NCBI GenBank assembly: GCA_030015575.1
Contig: CM057342.1
Span: forward strand, 622,633,348-622,697,347
Reading direction: 5' to 3'
DNA length: 64,000 nucleotides
DNA from: Agapanthus africanus
Taxonomy: Eukaryota; Streptophyta; Magnoliopsida; Asparagales; Amaryllidaceae
The notes under the pieces were generated by a model. The model was given only the letters and a program-made list of their open reading frames with translations, was not told the origin of the DNA and made no database searches. Shown here piece after piece: positions 11,157-23,822 of the stretch (position 1 is its first letter; each line of letters starts with the position of its first letter). A program made the position numbers and the translations under genes.

Positions 11157-12442
11157 CTAAGGCCAGCTGTTGTAGTATCTCATACCCAACATCCCGAAGA
11201 GTCTTTCAAATTGTATCCGGGGAATGATCTTTGTGAGTGGATCCGCAGTGTTGTCCTTCGTGTCATCTCTCCTGACCTCGATCTCGCGGGGATCAACTAT
11301 CTCCCGGATCAGGTGATACCGCCTCAGAATATGTCTGGACTTCTAATGGGACCTGGGTTCCTTGGCCAAAGCTACAGCTCCATTGTTATCACAATACAAA
11401 GGTATTGGATGCTCAATGGATGGAACCACACCAAGTTCAGTGATGAACTTCTTCATCCAGAAAGCCTCTTTGGCAGCATCATTGGCAGCGATGTATTCAG
11501 CCTCCATCGTCGAGTCTGCCACGGTTTCTTGCTTGGAACTCTTCCAACAAACCGCCCCTCCATTTAGGGTAAAGACAAATCCCGAGTGCGACTTAGAGTC
11601 GTCCTTATCACTTTGGAAGCTTGAATCGGTAAAGGACTCCACCTGGAGTTCTCTATTACCATACACCAAGAAGATCTCCTTTGTCCTTCGTAAGTACTTG
11701 AGAATGTTCTTCACAGCTGTCCAGTGACTCTCTCTTAGATCTTCTTGATACCTACTCACTACACTTAGTGAGTATACTACATCGGATCTGGTACATAGCA
11801 TCGCGTACATGATAGACCCTACTGCCGAAGCATAGGGTATCCCTTGCATGCGAGCTCTCTCCAAATCAGTTTTGGGAGATATCTCTTTGGAGAGAGTGAG
11901 TCCAGAGATCGTGGGTTGGTTCCCATGCTTGGATTCTTCTATAATAAACCTCTTTAGTATGGTTTCAATGTACCTGGATTGGGACAATCCCAATATCCGT
12001 TTAGATCTATCTCTATAGATCTTGATTCCAAAAATGCAGGAGGCATCACCAAGATCTTTCATTGAGAATCGATGTGATAAGAAGAGCTTGACCGAGTGCA
12101 GCATAAGAACATCATTTCCTATCAAGAGTATGTCATCCACGTACAATATGAGGAAGACAACCTTACTCTCTTCAACCTTCTTGTAAATACAAGGTTCATC
12201 TACGTTCTTGATGAAGTCAAACTCTTTGACTACAACATCAAAGCAGATGTTCCAACTCCGTGATGTCTGCTTTAACCCGTAGATGGATTTAAGCAGCTTG
12301 CACACCTTTCCGCTGCTCCAACTATCTACGAAGCCCTCTGGCTGAGTCATGTATACGCACTCCTCTAAATCACCATTTAGAAAGGCGGTCTTAGCATCCA
12401 TTTGCCAGGTTTCGTAGTCATCGTATGCAGCAATGGCAAGTA
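11157..12442 (-). pseudogene. pol: Copia A pol, RT and RNase H part
   Basis: Second half of the copia reverse transcriptase plus RNase H. From the junction with the solo LTR it reads LAIAAYDDYETWQMDAKTAF, then YGLKQTSRSWN, the catalytic LYVDDILLIGND, the SMKDLGDASCIFGIKIYRDR block, RNase H motifs SGFVFTLNGGAVCWKSSKQ and DSTMEAEYIAA, and finally RYYNSWP and TAG at 11157-11159. A TAG interrupts it after EPRSH (11343). The YVDD active site is intact. The first half lies at 16854-18839; removing the solo LTR and one AAGTA restores continuity. Confidence 0.9.
12438..12442. repeat. Target-site duplication of solo Tekay LTR
   Basis: AAGTA, matching 16849-16853. The uninterrupted pol of D and B at this place supports a clean insertion. 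Confidence 0.85.
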
Positions 12443-14241
12443 TGTCACGACCCAAAATAGCCTGTGACTGGCACTTGAATCATATGAAGTCTATAGGACC
12501 CCATCTAATTCAAGTAAGCCAAAAGCCCAGAAATCTAAAACCAATTTAAGGAGTAAATAAAGAAAACTGGTTTTTAAGAAGTAAAGAAAACATGTTTTGA
12601 AAACAAGGTTTTAAATCAATAAGCCGAATATGCGTTTATTTTTTCAAAATCTATAGTCCTTTCTAAAAATTTCGGCAGAGTTTCCTTTATAAATACAGGC
12701 TCCGAACGGGGTACAACAAGAATAATATATATGCAATGATAAAAGGCGTCCCTAAGCGGGAGCTAGCTCTTCGTCAATCGACGGTCACAACCACGCAAGC
12801 AATATAATATACAACGCCGAAGGGCGAGGATCAAAACCCAGAAAGAAACTCAAAATCAACATGAAAACCATAATACTGCTACGCGCGTCTCTAAGGTCGA
12901 AATAATACATCACTGTGTCTAAGTCTGAACAATATACAAGTTTTGGTTGATGGAATTACTAGATACAACTGAATAATACATATACAATGGTGGATCTGAT
13001 GCAAAAGAACCCACCTACCAAAGCAAGTCACCCGTAAGGGAAGCAATGTGCTAGAAAGCCGCAATGAAACCTATACGGCAAAACCTGCAAGAACTGTGGC
13101 ACAACGGGGATGAGTTTCCAACTCGTGAATAGAAAATATCTACAAGCAGAAAACGAATGTATGACTCATCCTAGGTCAATACGATCAGAAATATATAGAC
13201 CTAAATATGAATAAGTCTGAAGCATGCTAAAGTGGCAATGTAACCTCTATACATGAGTGTAGTGCCAAGTGCTCGTGCCAGTGCCTCAGGTAATAACATA
13301 TCATAAATATGAGGTATGATCAATGTAATCAAATCTGTATGTATGTGGATCCCGTCCACTCGTCCCCCAATGACAATAACCATCATGCATGTAAATATCA
13401 TAAAGCATATGCATGAAAATATGAGGATATAAACCATTTGTGTCCCTCACGACACGTCAAAATCATGGAACCGGAGTGTCCAGCATCGACACTCGAAAAC
13501 ATCATGAAAGCTGTGCCCAGCATCGGCACGTAAATCCTCATATATCGGGCTCCGTCTGTGGAATCGGCCCTCGGCTCCAGCAGTACGGATCATCCCATAT
13601 CCATCTATCAACTCTGGTCAGTATCCTCTGGATAACCGCCAGGTCCAACCAATCGCCGGTAGGTACTCGCCACCCTGCCAGGCTCATCGTCTGCTCCACG
13701 AAAAACATTTCTTGCCCCGGGGAACCATATCGGGTCCACCATGTACCCGCAATCGGCTTCATCCGCCTCTTCGAATCGGGTTTCACATGTCGCTCTCAGC
13801 AGCGAGAAAACACATGGTGGACGCACTGAAATATCATATCAAGGATAACCGGGTTTTTAAAACAATTACATATTCACTTTTGAAATACCCACGGTTCCCA
13901 AATCCAAAAATATCATGGAAACAATATATCTCAATGCGTATAATCAGAAAACATGATGTATGCAACATGTAAAAGAAATGTAAGCATATCAGTATGTCAT
14001 GCAACACGGAATAGTCATAGGCATATATTTAGGAAAGACCGCTTCTTTAAAATGAATCAGCTTTAAAAGGTATCTTGCGGTTCCTAAATCTCTAATCAAA
14101 CCAGAATCATCAATGTATGGGCAAATACGTATGCATGCACGTATGGGTGTACAGTAGGAATACACAGTATATAGGTACACAAGTATGCCATGCAAGGGTC
14201 ATATCCTGAATGAAACAGTACTACAGTGTAGTGACATGGCA

Positions 14242-14306
14242 ATTATCGATGATGAAGTGTGTGAGCCGGTGAGCAGTGTACGTGGAATATACGCATCATC
14301 GATAAT
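14242..14306 (-). other. Conserved hairpin in solo Tekay LTR
   Basis: Arms ATTATCGATGATG (14242-14254) and CATCATCGATAAT (14294-14306): 13 bp perfect, 39-base loop. Flanks GGCAATTA and ATGGTGCTGGTGTCCT match the flanks of a hairpin with different stem sequence in the other Tekay LTRs (26707-26770 and 35133-35194). Confidence 0.7.
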
Positions 14307-14677
14307 GGTGCTGGTGTCCTAACAGCATGGTTGTAATATAGCAATAAACATAAGCAATGCAATGCAAATAGCATGAATATGCGGAATTGAATAATCAACG
14401 CAACAGTGAAGAATCTACATCAATAAATATATCATGCAGCTTGCCATTTGAAATAAGACGAATCGGGATTTATGGTAAAATAAGGGCTACGGTATTTTAA
14501 GAAAAGATACGTCGTTTGAAAATATCCGTAGAATCCCATTTTGCCTATCTTTAAAATATCCCCGATTCGTTAGTTTTGAAATAGGTATGACTCGGGTCTA
14601 GTCTAATGTCTACTAATTAATCTACAGACCGAACTAACAAGCTAAACAGGAGGGTATGGAAACCACCTACATCTGAG

Positions 14678-14680
<3 letters not shown>

Positions 14681-14718
<38 letters not shown>
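14681..14718. repeat. (AT)n microsatellite
   Basis: About 19 uninterrupted AT dinucleotides inside the solo LTR. Confidence 0.95.
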
Positions 14719-14720
<2 letters not shown>

Positions 14721-16853
14721 GTCAGTGATCCCGTCTCAATAGTATTACATACGATATAATATACATTATATAATATCCTCGAGTCATGAGTGCGGATCTA
14801 TCATCAATAAATAGCTCGTACGTAAATCCGTCGTACGGCATACCAAATCTGGGTACGGGTCACTATCACGGTCTGCTCATCAATTATCTGGTATCCTTAT
14901 CATCATCTCTCATGATCTGGGGTACTGATCTAAGTCTAGTACAATCGATACCGTCTAAACAAATATAAGCGCGTGTGTAAAACACACGTCCAAAGGCCCG
15001 CTAAAATCTCGTATCGTATCCCTAATAAGAATCACATCATATCATATCGCCGACCTCACGGCACCATTCCTAAACTCATCGACTCATCTCCAGTATCAAA
15101 CACTATCCTCATCATCACGATATAAGTATAGCAATAAGTATGTGTGTGCGTGTGGGTGTAAACCTATGCTAGGGTTCGAAACTAGGAAAATACACTAGTT
15201 CACTTCTAACCCTAAATATCCATAGTACACCTAACACAATATTCAAGACACACTATAAACTATCATATATATAATATATACATATGTAGTATACCAACTT
15301 CGGACTGCGGGGGTGCTATACGCCATCCACCCGACTTCCCCCCATAGATATAATCTACTCACCTGTATCCTGTGTGTCGGTGTTGATGTCGCCTTCGTCT
15401 TCTTCATCGCCTCGGATCGTCGTAGGGTACCCACACATATAACACATCGTAATGCGCATCACAATCCAAATCAACGTCAAACGACTCATGAAAACCAGAA
15501 AGCTGCACGAATCATCCATAGGTCAAAACCTATGGTCTAAACCTTGCAATTCAGCGAAATATCAATCGATATAGACGTACAAACGTCAAATAATCGAATA
15601 CAATACAAAATATCCGAACTTAAATCCATAAACATCAAGACACACATGGCAGCAACCTTGAAAACATACTCCAGATTTCGTCTCAGGTGAAAACAAGGTG
15701 AGCAAACAAGTTTAGGGTGTATTATAGGGTCTAAATGAGCTATGGAGGAAACTTGGGCACACCACTCACTAAAGTGGCCGAGCCCCTCAACATGCAAAAC
15801 CGTCCTGGCCGGCCCTACTTCATCCAATAGGGTTCGTCTGCATAGGGTGGTCTCCTGGTGGTCTAACTAAGCTCCTGGTATTGTTTATTTGCCTCAGAAA
15901 GTCCCCGGATCACTCTAGATTCACCTGCACGCTCTAAATACTCACAAACCGACATGAAAGTTCTGAAATTCCGTATTCTTGGGTTTCAGGTTTTTTATAT
16001 GTGTTTGGTCTGGGTTTAAAACATCATGGGGGGGTTTGAGGTCACTCGAAACACTTAAGTTCACCATACAACTCAAATTTACCCTAACCCTCCCTAGGGT
16101 TTGTCCAAAGAGCAAAAAACATCGTCAAAACGACATTAAACTTGAAATGAGGCTAAAACACTTGAATTGCTACAAAGATTGTGAAGAAATAGCTCAATAG
16201 ACACTCATGAATCCTCCTACAGCACCAAAACACAAACTTTCTTGGTCCATAGGGTTGCTTGTGAGCTTGTGCACCCTTTTTATGAAATGGAAATGGTGTT
16301 TTGATGTGTTTAGCATAGAGTTTTAGAGGTTTGAAGAGGGGAGGGAGTGAGGGAAGAGGCTGCAGCAGCAGGAGATGGAGGAAGAGGGAGAGAGAAAATG
16401 AGAGGAGGAAATGAAGAGAAGGCCAAGTCAAACACCTTCACCTACCCCCCTCTCTCTCACCATACCTCAATATCTTATTCTCTTTTCTTTTCTAATCCTC
16501 TCAAAATCCTTCTCACTCAAATAGTAAACCCAAAGTAAAAGCCATGGTAAGAAAAATGTAACACAAGTGTTAAAAAAAAATGATATGTGCATGTTTTGCA
16601 CAAAAATGCCAAAAATCCGATTAGCGATTTTTAATCGCGATTGGCACTAAATTAGCATATAAATGTTCATAAAAACTTTAAAATGGCATAATTCCATAAA
16701 ATACCCTATTTTAGAATTTTCCATAATTTTTCCATAATTTTTCCCATTTATCGGTATTTAATTATACGAAATATTAAAATATTCATTAAAATAATATTAA
16801 ATTATAAAAATTCCCGAAAATAATATTTTATTATTTTGAAATGTTACAAAGTA

Positions 16854-18839
16854 AGATCCAGATGGACTAAAGTATAGGCACTAGAGAAAAGGTTTCGTCA
16901 TAATCCACACCTGGTCGTTGACAAAAACCCTTTGCAACAAGTCTAACTTTGAAAGTCTCCTCTTTTCCATCTACACCAAGTTTTTTCTTAAAGATCCACT
17001 TGCTCCCAATGGGTTTTACCCCTTCAGGAGCAACTTCCAAAGTCCATACTTTGTTGGTATACATGGATTCCATCTCAGATCGCATTGCATCCAGCGACTT
17101 TACAGAGTCCCCACTCGTGATGGCCTGCTCGAAGCTAGTTGGGTCATCATCTTCCATGATGAAATCCTCACTTCCACCACCAATGAGAAAACCGTAGTAT
17201 CTCTCAGGTGGATGAGGAACCCTACTAGATCGGCGGAGTGGCTGGGGTTCGTTGGGAACTACTGAATCATCTGGTTCCACTAAATCTTCAGTTGTAGTTT
17301 GTGGTGCTGGAACTTCTTCTGGCTCTACCTCTTCGCCACTAATCTCTTTCACAAGAAATTCCTTTTCTAAAAAGGTAGCGTATTGAGAAACATACACTTT
17401 TTTTCTTCAGCGTGGTTGAAAATATATCCTTGGGAATTCTTAGGATATCCCACAAACTTGTAAAGAACTGATCGTGCTTCGAGTTTGTCCGGATTTTGCC
17501 TTTTGACATAGGCTGGACAACCCCATATCTTAACTCGTTTAAGATATGGTCTCTTCCCACTCCATATCTCATATAGTGTGGTAGGTACAGATTTAGACGG
17601 AACTTGATTCAACAGGTATGCCGCTGTCTCAAGCGCATAACCTCAAAAGGAAATAGGTAACTCGGCAGTGCTCATCATAGAGCGCACTATATCTAATAGG
17701 GTGCGATTCCTCCGCTCCGATACACCGTTGTGCTGTGGTGTATAAGGAGGAGTAAGCTGAGAGAGAATCCCATTCTCTTTTAGATACTCTAGGAACTCAT
17801 TGCTCAAGTATTCCCCTCCTCGATCTGATCGAAGGATCTTAATACTTTTGCCTGTTTGGTTCTCTATTTCGTTCTTATATTCTCTGAATTTCTCAAAAGT
17901 TTCATACTTGTGTTTCAACAGGAACACACGCCCGTATCTTGAGAGATCGTCAGTGAATGTAATGAAGTACGAGGAACCGTTCCTGGCATGTGTAGACATG
18001 GGACCACATACATCACTATGTATCAGTCCCAAGAGTTCTGTAACTCTTTCACCATGTTCACCAAACGGATTTTTGGTCATCTTGCCTTTGAGACATGAAT
18101 GGCAAGTGTCATAAGATGAAAATTCGAACAGATTCAAATATCCATCCTTATGTAACTTAGCTAGCCGTGTCGCATTGATATGACCTAGTCTACAATACCA
18201 CAAGAAAGATTCGTTCATTTCTGAACTCTTCCTCTTGTGTGTGTTTTGTACATTAAGTACTGTAGTTTGGTTGAGAACGTATATGCCATTAATTAACGAT
18301 CCTGATCCAATCAACTTTTGATTTAGGAATATGTTCATAATATTATCCTGTACTACAAAATTATATCCTTCTTTACTCAATAAAGAAACTGATATAAGAT
18401 TGCATATCAGGGTCGGAATGTAATAGCATTCGTTCAGAACCAATGTATTACCATTTGGTAACACAAGGCGATATTCGCCAACTGCTTTGGCCGCAGCATT
18501 TGCACCATTCCCAACTCTTATGGAATGATCACCCTCTCCCAGTTCCCTACCTTTTTGTAGCCCATGTAACATATTACATATATGGGATCCCGATCCGGTA
18601 TCTAATACCCAGGACGTAGAGTGAACTGAGAAACAGTATTCAATAACAAACACACCCGAAGAAGATATATCATTATGCTTGTTCTTCATTTGGGTGGCGT
18701 GAGAATCTAGATATTCTCCTATTTTCTGCTAGGACTTATAATAATTATAAGTGGGAGCGGGACCAACATTCCCCTACTCAGTATAATAAGCGGGTTCAGT
18801 CAATACATCCATATTATTATCTTTATTAAAGCCTGATAT
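16854..18839 (-). pseudogene. pol: Copia A pol, gag-less leader, PR, INT and start of RT
   Basis: Reads from the splice acceptor at 18849: the ATG of the gag-like start is ATA here (18837-18839). A short linker follows (VLTEPAYYTE, two stops, YLDSHATQMKNKH), then protease with WVLDTGSGSHICN, integrase zinc region and DDE motifs (HSDVCGPM, FTDDLSRYGR, RSDRGGEYLS, HNGVSERRNRTLLD), and RT up to VDYDETFS. Gag, including the CCHC knuckle, is missing. Breaks: TGA for W after ELPISF (near 17643), a frameshift near 17390-17400, TAG after LVPIL at 16867. About 65 residues replace roughly 285 of D. Confidence 0.88.
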
Positions 18840-18848
18840 GGTCGCTAC

Positions 18849-18875
18849 CTGGAGAGAGAGAGAAGAAAACACTTT
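18849..18875 (-). other. 3' splice-acceptor signature of copia A
   Basis: Minus strand: pyrimidine tract TTTTCTTCTCTCTCTCTC then CAG, then GTAGCGACC. Same place and layout as in B, C, D and E. Confidence 0.55.
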
Positions 18876-21596
18876 AGTGTATGCTCTTGCAAGATTAGAT
18901 TGGTTATTATCTTATCTAATCAGGATGGCTCCCGCTGCTTTTTATCAAATCTTCCTTAGAACCCTAAAAGGTAAGACCAGCTGGGATTAATTACTCTTTA
19001 TAAGTTCGCCAATCTTTCATCCAGGCCAGTGTTGGTACTTTGAGGAAGGTTTCCCGTGCTTTCACAAGGACTTAATTAAAATAAACCTCGTTTTTCCCAG
19101 AGACATAACCGCGTTAACACCTTTCTAGACACCAACTTGATCGGCTAATTGTCCTGTGTAAAATTCTCCCAGGAGTAACTCTTACTCGCAGTGGGTATCA
19201 GGATCTATCTATCTCATAGAAGGTATGCAATCTCATTGAAAATTTCAACACTTGAAATTCCCGATAATGCTTTTGCCCCTAGCAACTTTTGACCTTAACA
19301 TAGTCAACAAATCATAATTGCTAGCCAAGTTCAACCCGTCATTTCCCGATTGAATTAAACCCACCAGTATGACCCTTAACATAGTCAACAAAGTCGTACA
19401 ACTACCCTAATCCAATCACATCTCATGTTTTAGCAGATAAGCACTAATTAGCTACCGCACACTACACCTTAACATAGTCAACAAACGTAGCACGAATACC
19501 AAGTAGTACTTATCTGAAATGACGGAGGGCTACGCAGGTTTTTCAGAAAACCATAAGCGTACTGAACTTGATATCGTTGTAGAAACAAGTGATTTTTAAA
19601 AGGAGTGTTTTTTTAGGTTTTTTTAGTTTCGCTAAAGAGGTCACTCCCGATGAAGGGATCTCGGCTCTTTTCTTATCGAATAAGGTGCAGGATATTTCAC
19701 AAATACCGCGGTGCAAAGCAAGAACTATAGAAGCAATCAAAAACAAAACCGTGAGTTTGTAGCATCTGCCAGTTTTGTTAAAGAGTTCATTCCCGGTGAA
19801 GGGATCTCGGCTCTTTCCTCATCGAATAAGGCGCAGGGTATATCGCATATACCACTATGCAAAGCAAAAACTGTAGCTACCCTTTTTGAAAATTTGATTC
19901 TACAATATCTTTTAGGTTTCTTTTCTTTTATTAATCTCATTAATAAATCCCATCATTTATGCTTCCTAAGCATCACAGAAGAAACGAAAATACAACGTAC
20001 ACTTATGCCATCCGCATTCGCCACAATGTTCCGTTATGCACCGTTAGGTTACTTAACTAACGGCATACCGGGACGGGACTAACGCGGGTGTAAAACATAA
20101 GCAACGTTTATTATGTATCATATATACAATAATAAAGCATTCGTCTCACGCATATAATATGATCACATCACAGTATATCAGCAGCAAAAGAAACATATGA
20201 AATATTGGATATACTAGGAGGTCCGTGTTTTATATCGAGCCTGTATAAAACATGGATTCCACGGTCGCGATGATTAGCCAAACCGACATCCCTAGACCCC
20301 TACAAGAGCAGAAAGTAATGCTGCCAATTCTAGGGTTAGAAGACCCGGTCTCGACTCCTCGAGATGGCCTCCCACTGGACCCTAGAACCCGGTTACTTGT
20401 GCTCCCCTCCTTGTGTCTATCCTAATACGGAAAAGTAAATAATATACAATGGTGACATTAACCTCAACCCGGAAGTGCCCCAATAAAATATTATTACATG
20501 CAATGAATTTTACATGAATGAAAATAAAAACTTTCATCTCACATAAAACCCCCGGCTATTCAAAACACGACGATCCAATATAACATATCACAGCAACACA
20601 TAATATCTCATATCATCAACGTAAGAAAGTATGCGTATTCCGATTGTCGTTGATGTATAACAACGAAGCCGGCAATACCCCACATACTACACTTATGGTC
20701 GCAGAAAAGAAAGTGAAAAACTATAACATTTGGAATCCATAATCTCCTTAGACATCATAAACCCGAAAAATCACATATTACGGATTTCATGCCTAACTAT
20801 ATGATTTCCACATATTGTATCACAAACACAGAATATCAAGACGTTGTTTAACGTTTCGATCGAATCAACATACACTCACAAATTACCCCTGTGAGCTCAA
20901 CACTTGAGCAAAGTTGAAACACTCAAAAACCGTGCCACAGTGTCCATGGACCAGCCGTAGAAGGAGTTAACCAACGCCTCACCTATGACACCACGGAACT
21001 ACGGCAAACCCGAAGGTTCGAACATGGTTCCGTGGGCATAGAATCGAGTTAAGTTTATTATAGTCTTCTATGGGGTCCATAGGGGTACTTGCACGATTTT
21101 GCAAGTACAATCAACTTCGGAAAATTAAAACACTCGGAAATTTCAGCGGGGTACAAAATGTGGTGTGCGAAATTCGATCGAACTACTAAAAATAGTCAAG
21201 GTTACCAATACAGTGTTAAATTATATGACTACGAAGCACTACGAATTAGCCCCAGGTCAAACAAATCATCACATGAAAATTGGGCTAAGGAAACAATACT
21301 AGGAAACCCAAAATGGAGACATGAGAGCACAGGGGGAATACGGGGTGCAGAGAAGCCTAGGGGGCCGGCCTGGCTGGAATTCCAGGCTTGGGGCTCGGCT
21401 AAAATCCAAGCCCCTCCTTCCGTATTCCTCCCATGTTCTTAGAATTTTCCATACTACGTTCTGCACCTGTTTGAAAAATTTTTGGAGGACTTTTTGAAAA
21501 ATTTCCAGAGAGCAAAATGGGGTGTTCATAATATCGTATTTCGGAGTGGATTTCATTTTCGTAATTGTTATAACACCGTATCTAGAATTCTAGTTT
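18876..21596 (-). other. Long leader (5' UTR) of copia A
   Basis: About 2.7 kb without a credible coding frame. It contains the three mini-hairpins (about 19291, 19373, 19465; UUGAC/GUUAA stems), the duplicated two-hairpin module (about 19630-19700 and 19780-19840), the CACCGTTAGGTTACTTAACTA block near 20040 and the TAGACCCCTAC..GAGCA block near 20300. Short ORFs in it (for example 19711-20082 and 21089-21442) have no motif. Confidence 0.7.
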
Positions 21597-21609
21597 GGCT
21601 ATGATACCA
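21597..21609 (-). other. Primer-binding site of copia A
   Basis: Minus strand TGGTATCATAGCC, one mismatch (T for G at position 9) to the iMet-tRNA-complementary TGGTATCAGAGCC seen in B, C and E. Confidence 0.85.
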
Positions 21610-21610
21610 C

Positions 21611-23817
21611 TGTTGGGCTTCCCTTGCACCTAGTCTAGGGTTTGGTAGCATCACTCATGCCACTTTATGATTTAGAGAGGTGCAAAGCAAGCAAACCATG
21701 AATCATGATAGAATTTCTAGGGTAACAAAATTTGCATCACACACAAAGAAGTAAAGAGATAAGGATTACAACCTTTGTAGTCCGTTCCTTCGCTTCACAA
21801 GCTCCGTGTTGAGGTCCCTTCGCTGTGATCATCAAGAACTCCGACTCTCGTGAGGCTCCAAGAGGTGAATGATGCATCTTTCTTGAAGTCTTCATGATCT
21901 AAGATGATCTACCTTGAGGAATCTCTAACTCATGCTTACACTTCACTAAACAACTTATTAGAGAAGTGAACACCCTAATCTAAGTGGCTAGAATAGATGA
22001 GGATGATGAAGTAGGAATTTTACACTCTTTTGTTTTCAAATTCTCACCATTTATCATCACAAACACAAAAGCTAGCAAGCTTATTTCAAGAGCAAGAAGA
22101 AGAAGAAACAAAAGCTTTTGTGATGAATAATGAAATAATTGTTATAGTTACAATTGCAACCATGAGTTAAGAATGAGAGTCTTAACTCATGTAGAGAATA
22201 AACTAGAGTTAAGGGTTTGGGTTGGGTTAACAAATATCTACACAAAATATCAAAGGATGAAGATAAAAGAAAAGCTTAATGAAAAGCTAACCCAAAAGCT
22301 AACCCTAATCCAAACCATAACTAGGTTTAATCTCTAAATCATTGTTGCATTTGTAACCCCAACTTGTTACAATATTATATATCACATATACAATATATTT
22401 TGTAACAAAAAGAAAATAATACAATTAACATATATCGCATATATATCAATGTATTATCCGGTGAGAATGAATCAATAAAGCGAGCTTATATTACTTAACG
22501 TAATGTAATATATCACATATATAATTATACATTAAATTATCGAATCAACACTTGATTCGACAATCCGGCTATATTGCATATAACCGACTAATATAACATG
22601 TACCAATTCATCGAATCAACACTTTATCCGATGACCCGGCTATATCACATATACCTGGACGATATCTCATATCTCGAGAATAGAATACGGTATCTCATAT
22701 CGTATTATTCTCGGTCCCGCACATATCACATATGTGCTCCTACTCCGTTTTGCCTGAGCCAGGAAACCTCTGTGTAGGACTCTAAAGGATCGTCAATACG
22801 CCGGCTGTAGGTGATGATCATATCAAACACCCACAAGCTGCAAGCGGTCAGCTAAATGTAACAGCCACCAAGGTATTGAGCGATCAGAAGATCAACAAGC
22901 AAGCCTGTACATTCTACTGTGAATCCAATCAGTAACACTACCGAACAGTCCGGTCTCTTCGTCTGGTATGTCGCATATCAAGTCTAGGGGTGGTAAACGT
23001 CAGACCCAAGTAACCGATAAGTCGTGTCGATGTGAGGCTCATAACAGGTCAAGAAACTACTGATAACTCTTACCAGTAGCACTCCATATCAGCCCTGGCC
23101 AGGGACTTCCAGTTATATCCAATCGAACACAGCACAACATCAACTCCCTATACCGGGAGATATGAAACCCCTACTATCGCTCATTGTTTCCAAGTGATTC
23201 GAGACAGTACCCAAAAGCCACCGTTTTGCACGCCCTTTTAGACGTGGTAAGGTGGAAATCAAAGCACAGTGGGAATCACACAAGGCTCTATGACGATCTC
23301 GGGTCTACAGACTAACCTGTACCAGTGTCACCAGAGAACTGCTATCTGACGATAGGTATAATACCATCTAGGAGTTCTCGTCAAGTCCATTCAGTGTACC
23401 CAGTCTCCACTGAGCACCCGTACACCATCTTTGATGTCAAACACTGATGGATATGGGATCATCCATCGCCCATCATATGGGTCAAGATGCGTATACGCTA
23501 GTCTACTCTGGTGTATCGATGCCCTGTCTTGATACACCCTCGACTAAGAACAGTTATAGGATGTACTCGTTGACTACCCTGGCCCCACTAGTATGATCTC
23601 ATCATAGTCCCAGTAGTCAAGTACATATCCTAAGGGCTTTATCAACATGTGAGAGCACGACAGTAAACCAATACAAGTCAACATGTTCAGACAAAGTAAA
23701 ACCAGATAGCATACTATCATATCGAGCAAGAAAGTCCTTAATATATTTATCCAAGAATCCACTATAATATACATCATATGTACAACAATGGCCTCTAGGG
23801 CATATATACAACTAACA
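21611..23817 (-). repeat. 5' LTR of copia A
   Basis: 2207 bp, plus-strand start TGTTGGGCTTCCC and end CAACTAACA, followed by GAAAC. Colinear with 8933-11142, with scattered substitutions and small indels. Confidence 0.92.
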
Positions 23818-23822
23818 GAAAC
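23818..23822. repeat. Target-site duplication of copia A (right)
   Basis: GAAAC, identical to 8928-8932. Confidence 0.85.

Larger units (their letters stand above)
12443..16848 (-). repeat. Solo LTR of a Tekay-like chromovirus, in copia A
   Basis: 4406 bp starting TGTCACGACCC and ending AAATGTTACA, with AAGTA on both sides and no internal region. In sense it runs TGTAACATTT...GGGTCGTGACA. It is distantly related to the Tekay LTRs at 25152 and 33578: shared blocks include TGACTGGCACTT.A, AAGCCAAAGCCCAGAAA-like, GCGGGAGCTAGCTCTTCG, GCACAACGGGG, GAGTT..CAACTCGTGA and the hairpin at 14242-14306. It probably arose by LTR-LTR recombination. The short ORFs inside (13201-16538) are not genes. Confidence 0.85.
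8933..23817 (-). mobile_element. Copia element A, complete but degenerate and gag-less
   Basis: Full-length minus-oriented Ty1/copia element: 3' LTR 8933-11142, PPT, pol (two pieces around a solo LTR), leader, PBS 21597-21609, 5' LTR 21611-23817, flanked by GAAAC. Without the 4.4-kb nested solo LTR it is about 10.5 kb. Pol lacks gag and has several stops and a frameshift. By eye the two LTRs differ at a few percent of positions, so A is older than the Tekay element. Lineage within copia (Tork/Angela/Ikeros-like) is not resolved. Confidence 0.9.

Noticed and set aside
14681..14718. (AT)n tract as an origin or matrix attachment site
   Set aside because: A simple microsatellite inside a solo LTR; nothing else supports a function.
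16867..17265. Plus-strand ORFs antisense to copia pol (also 43367-43801 minus, 60302-60559 and 61210-61662 plus)
   Set aside because: Shadows of the real pol frame; similar shadows appear at equivalent positions in other copies.
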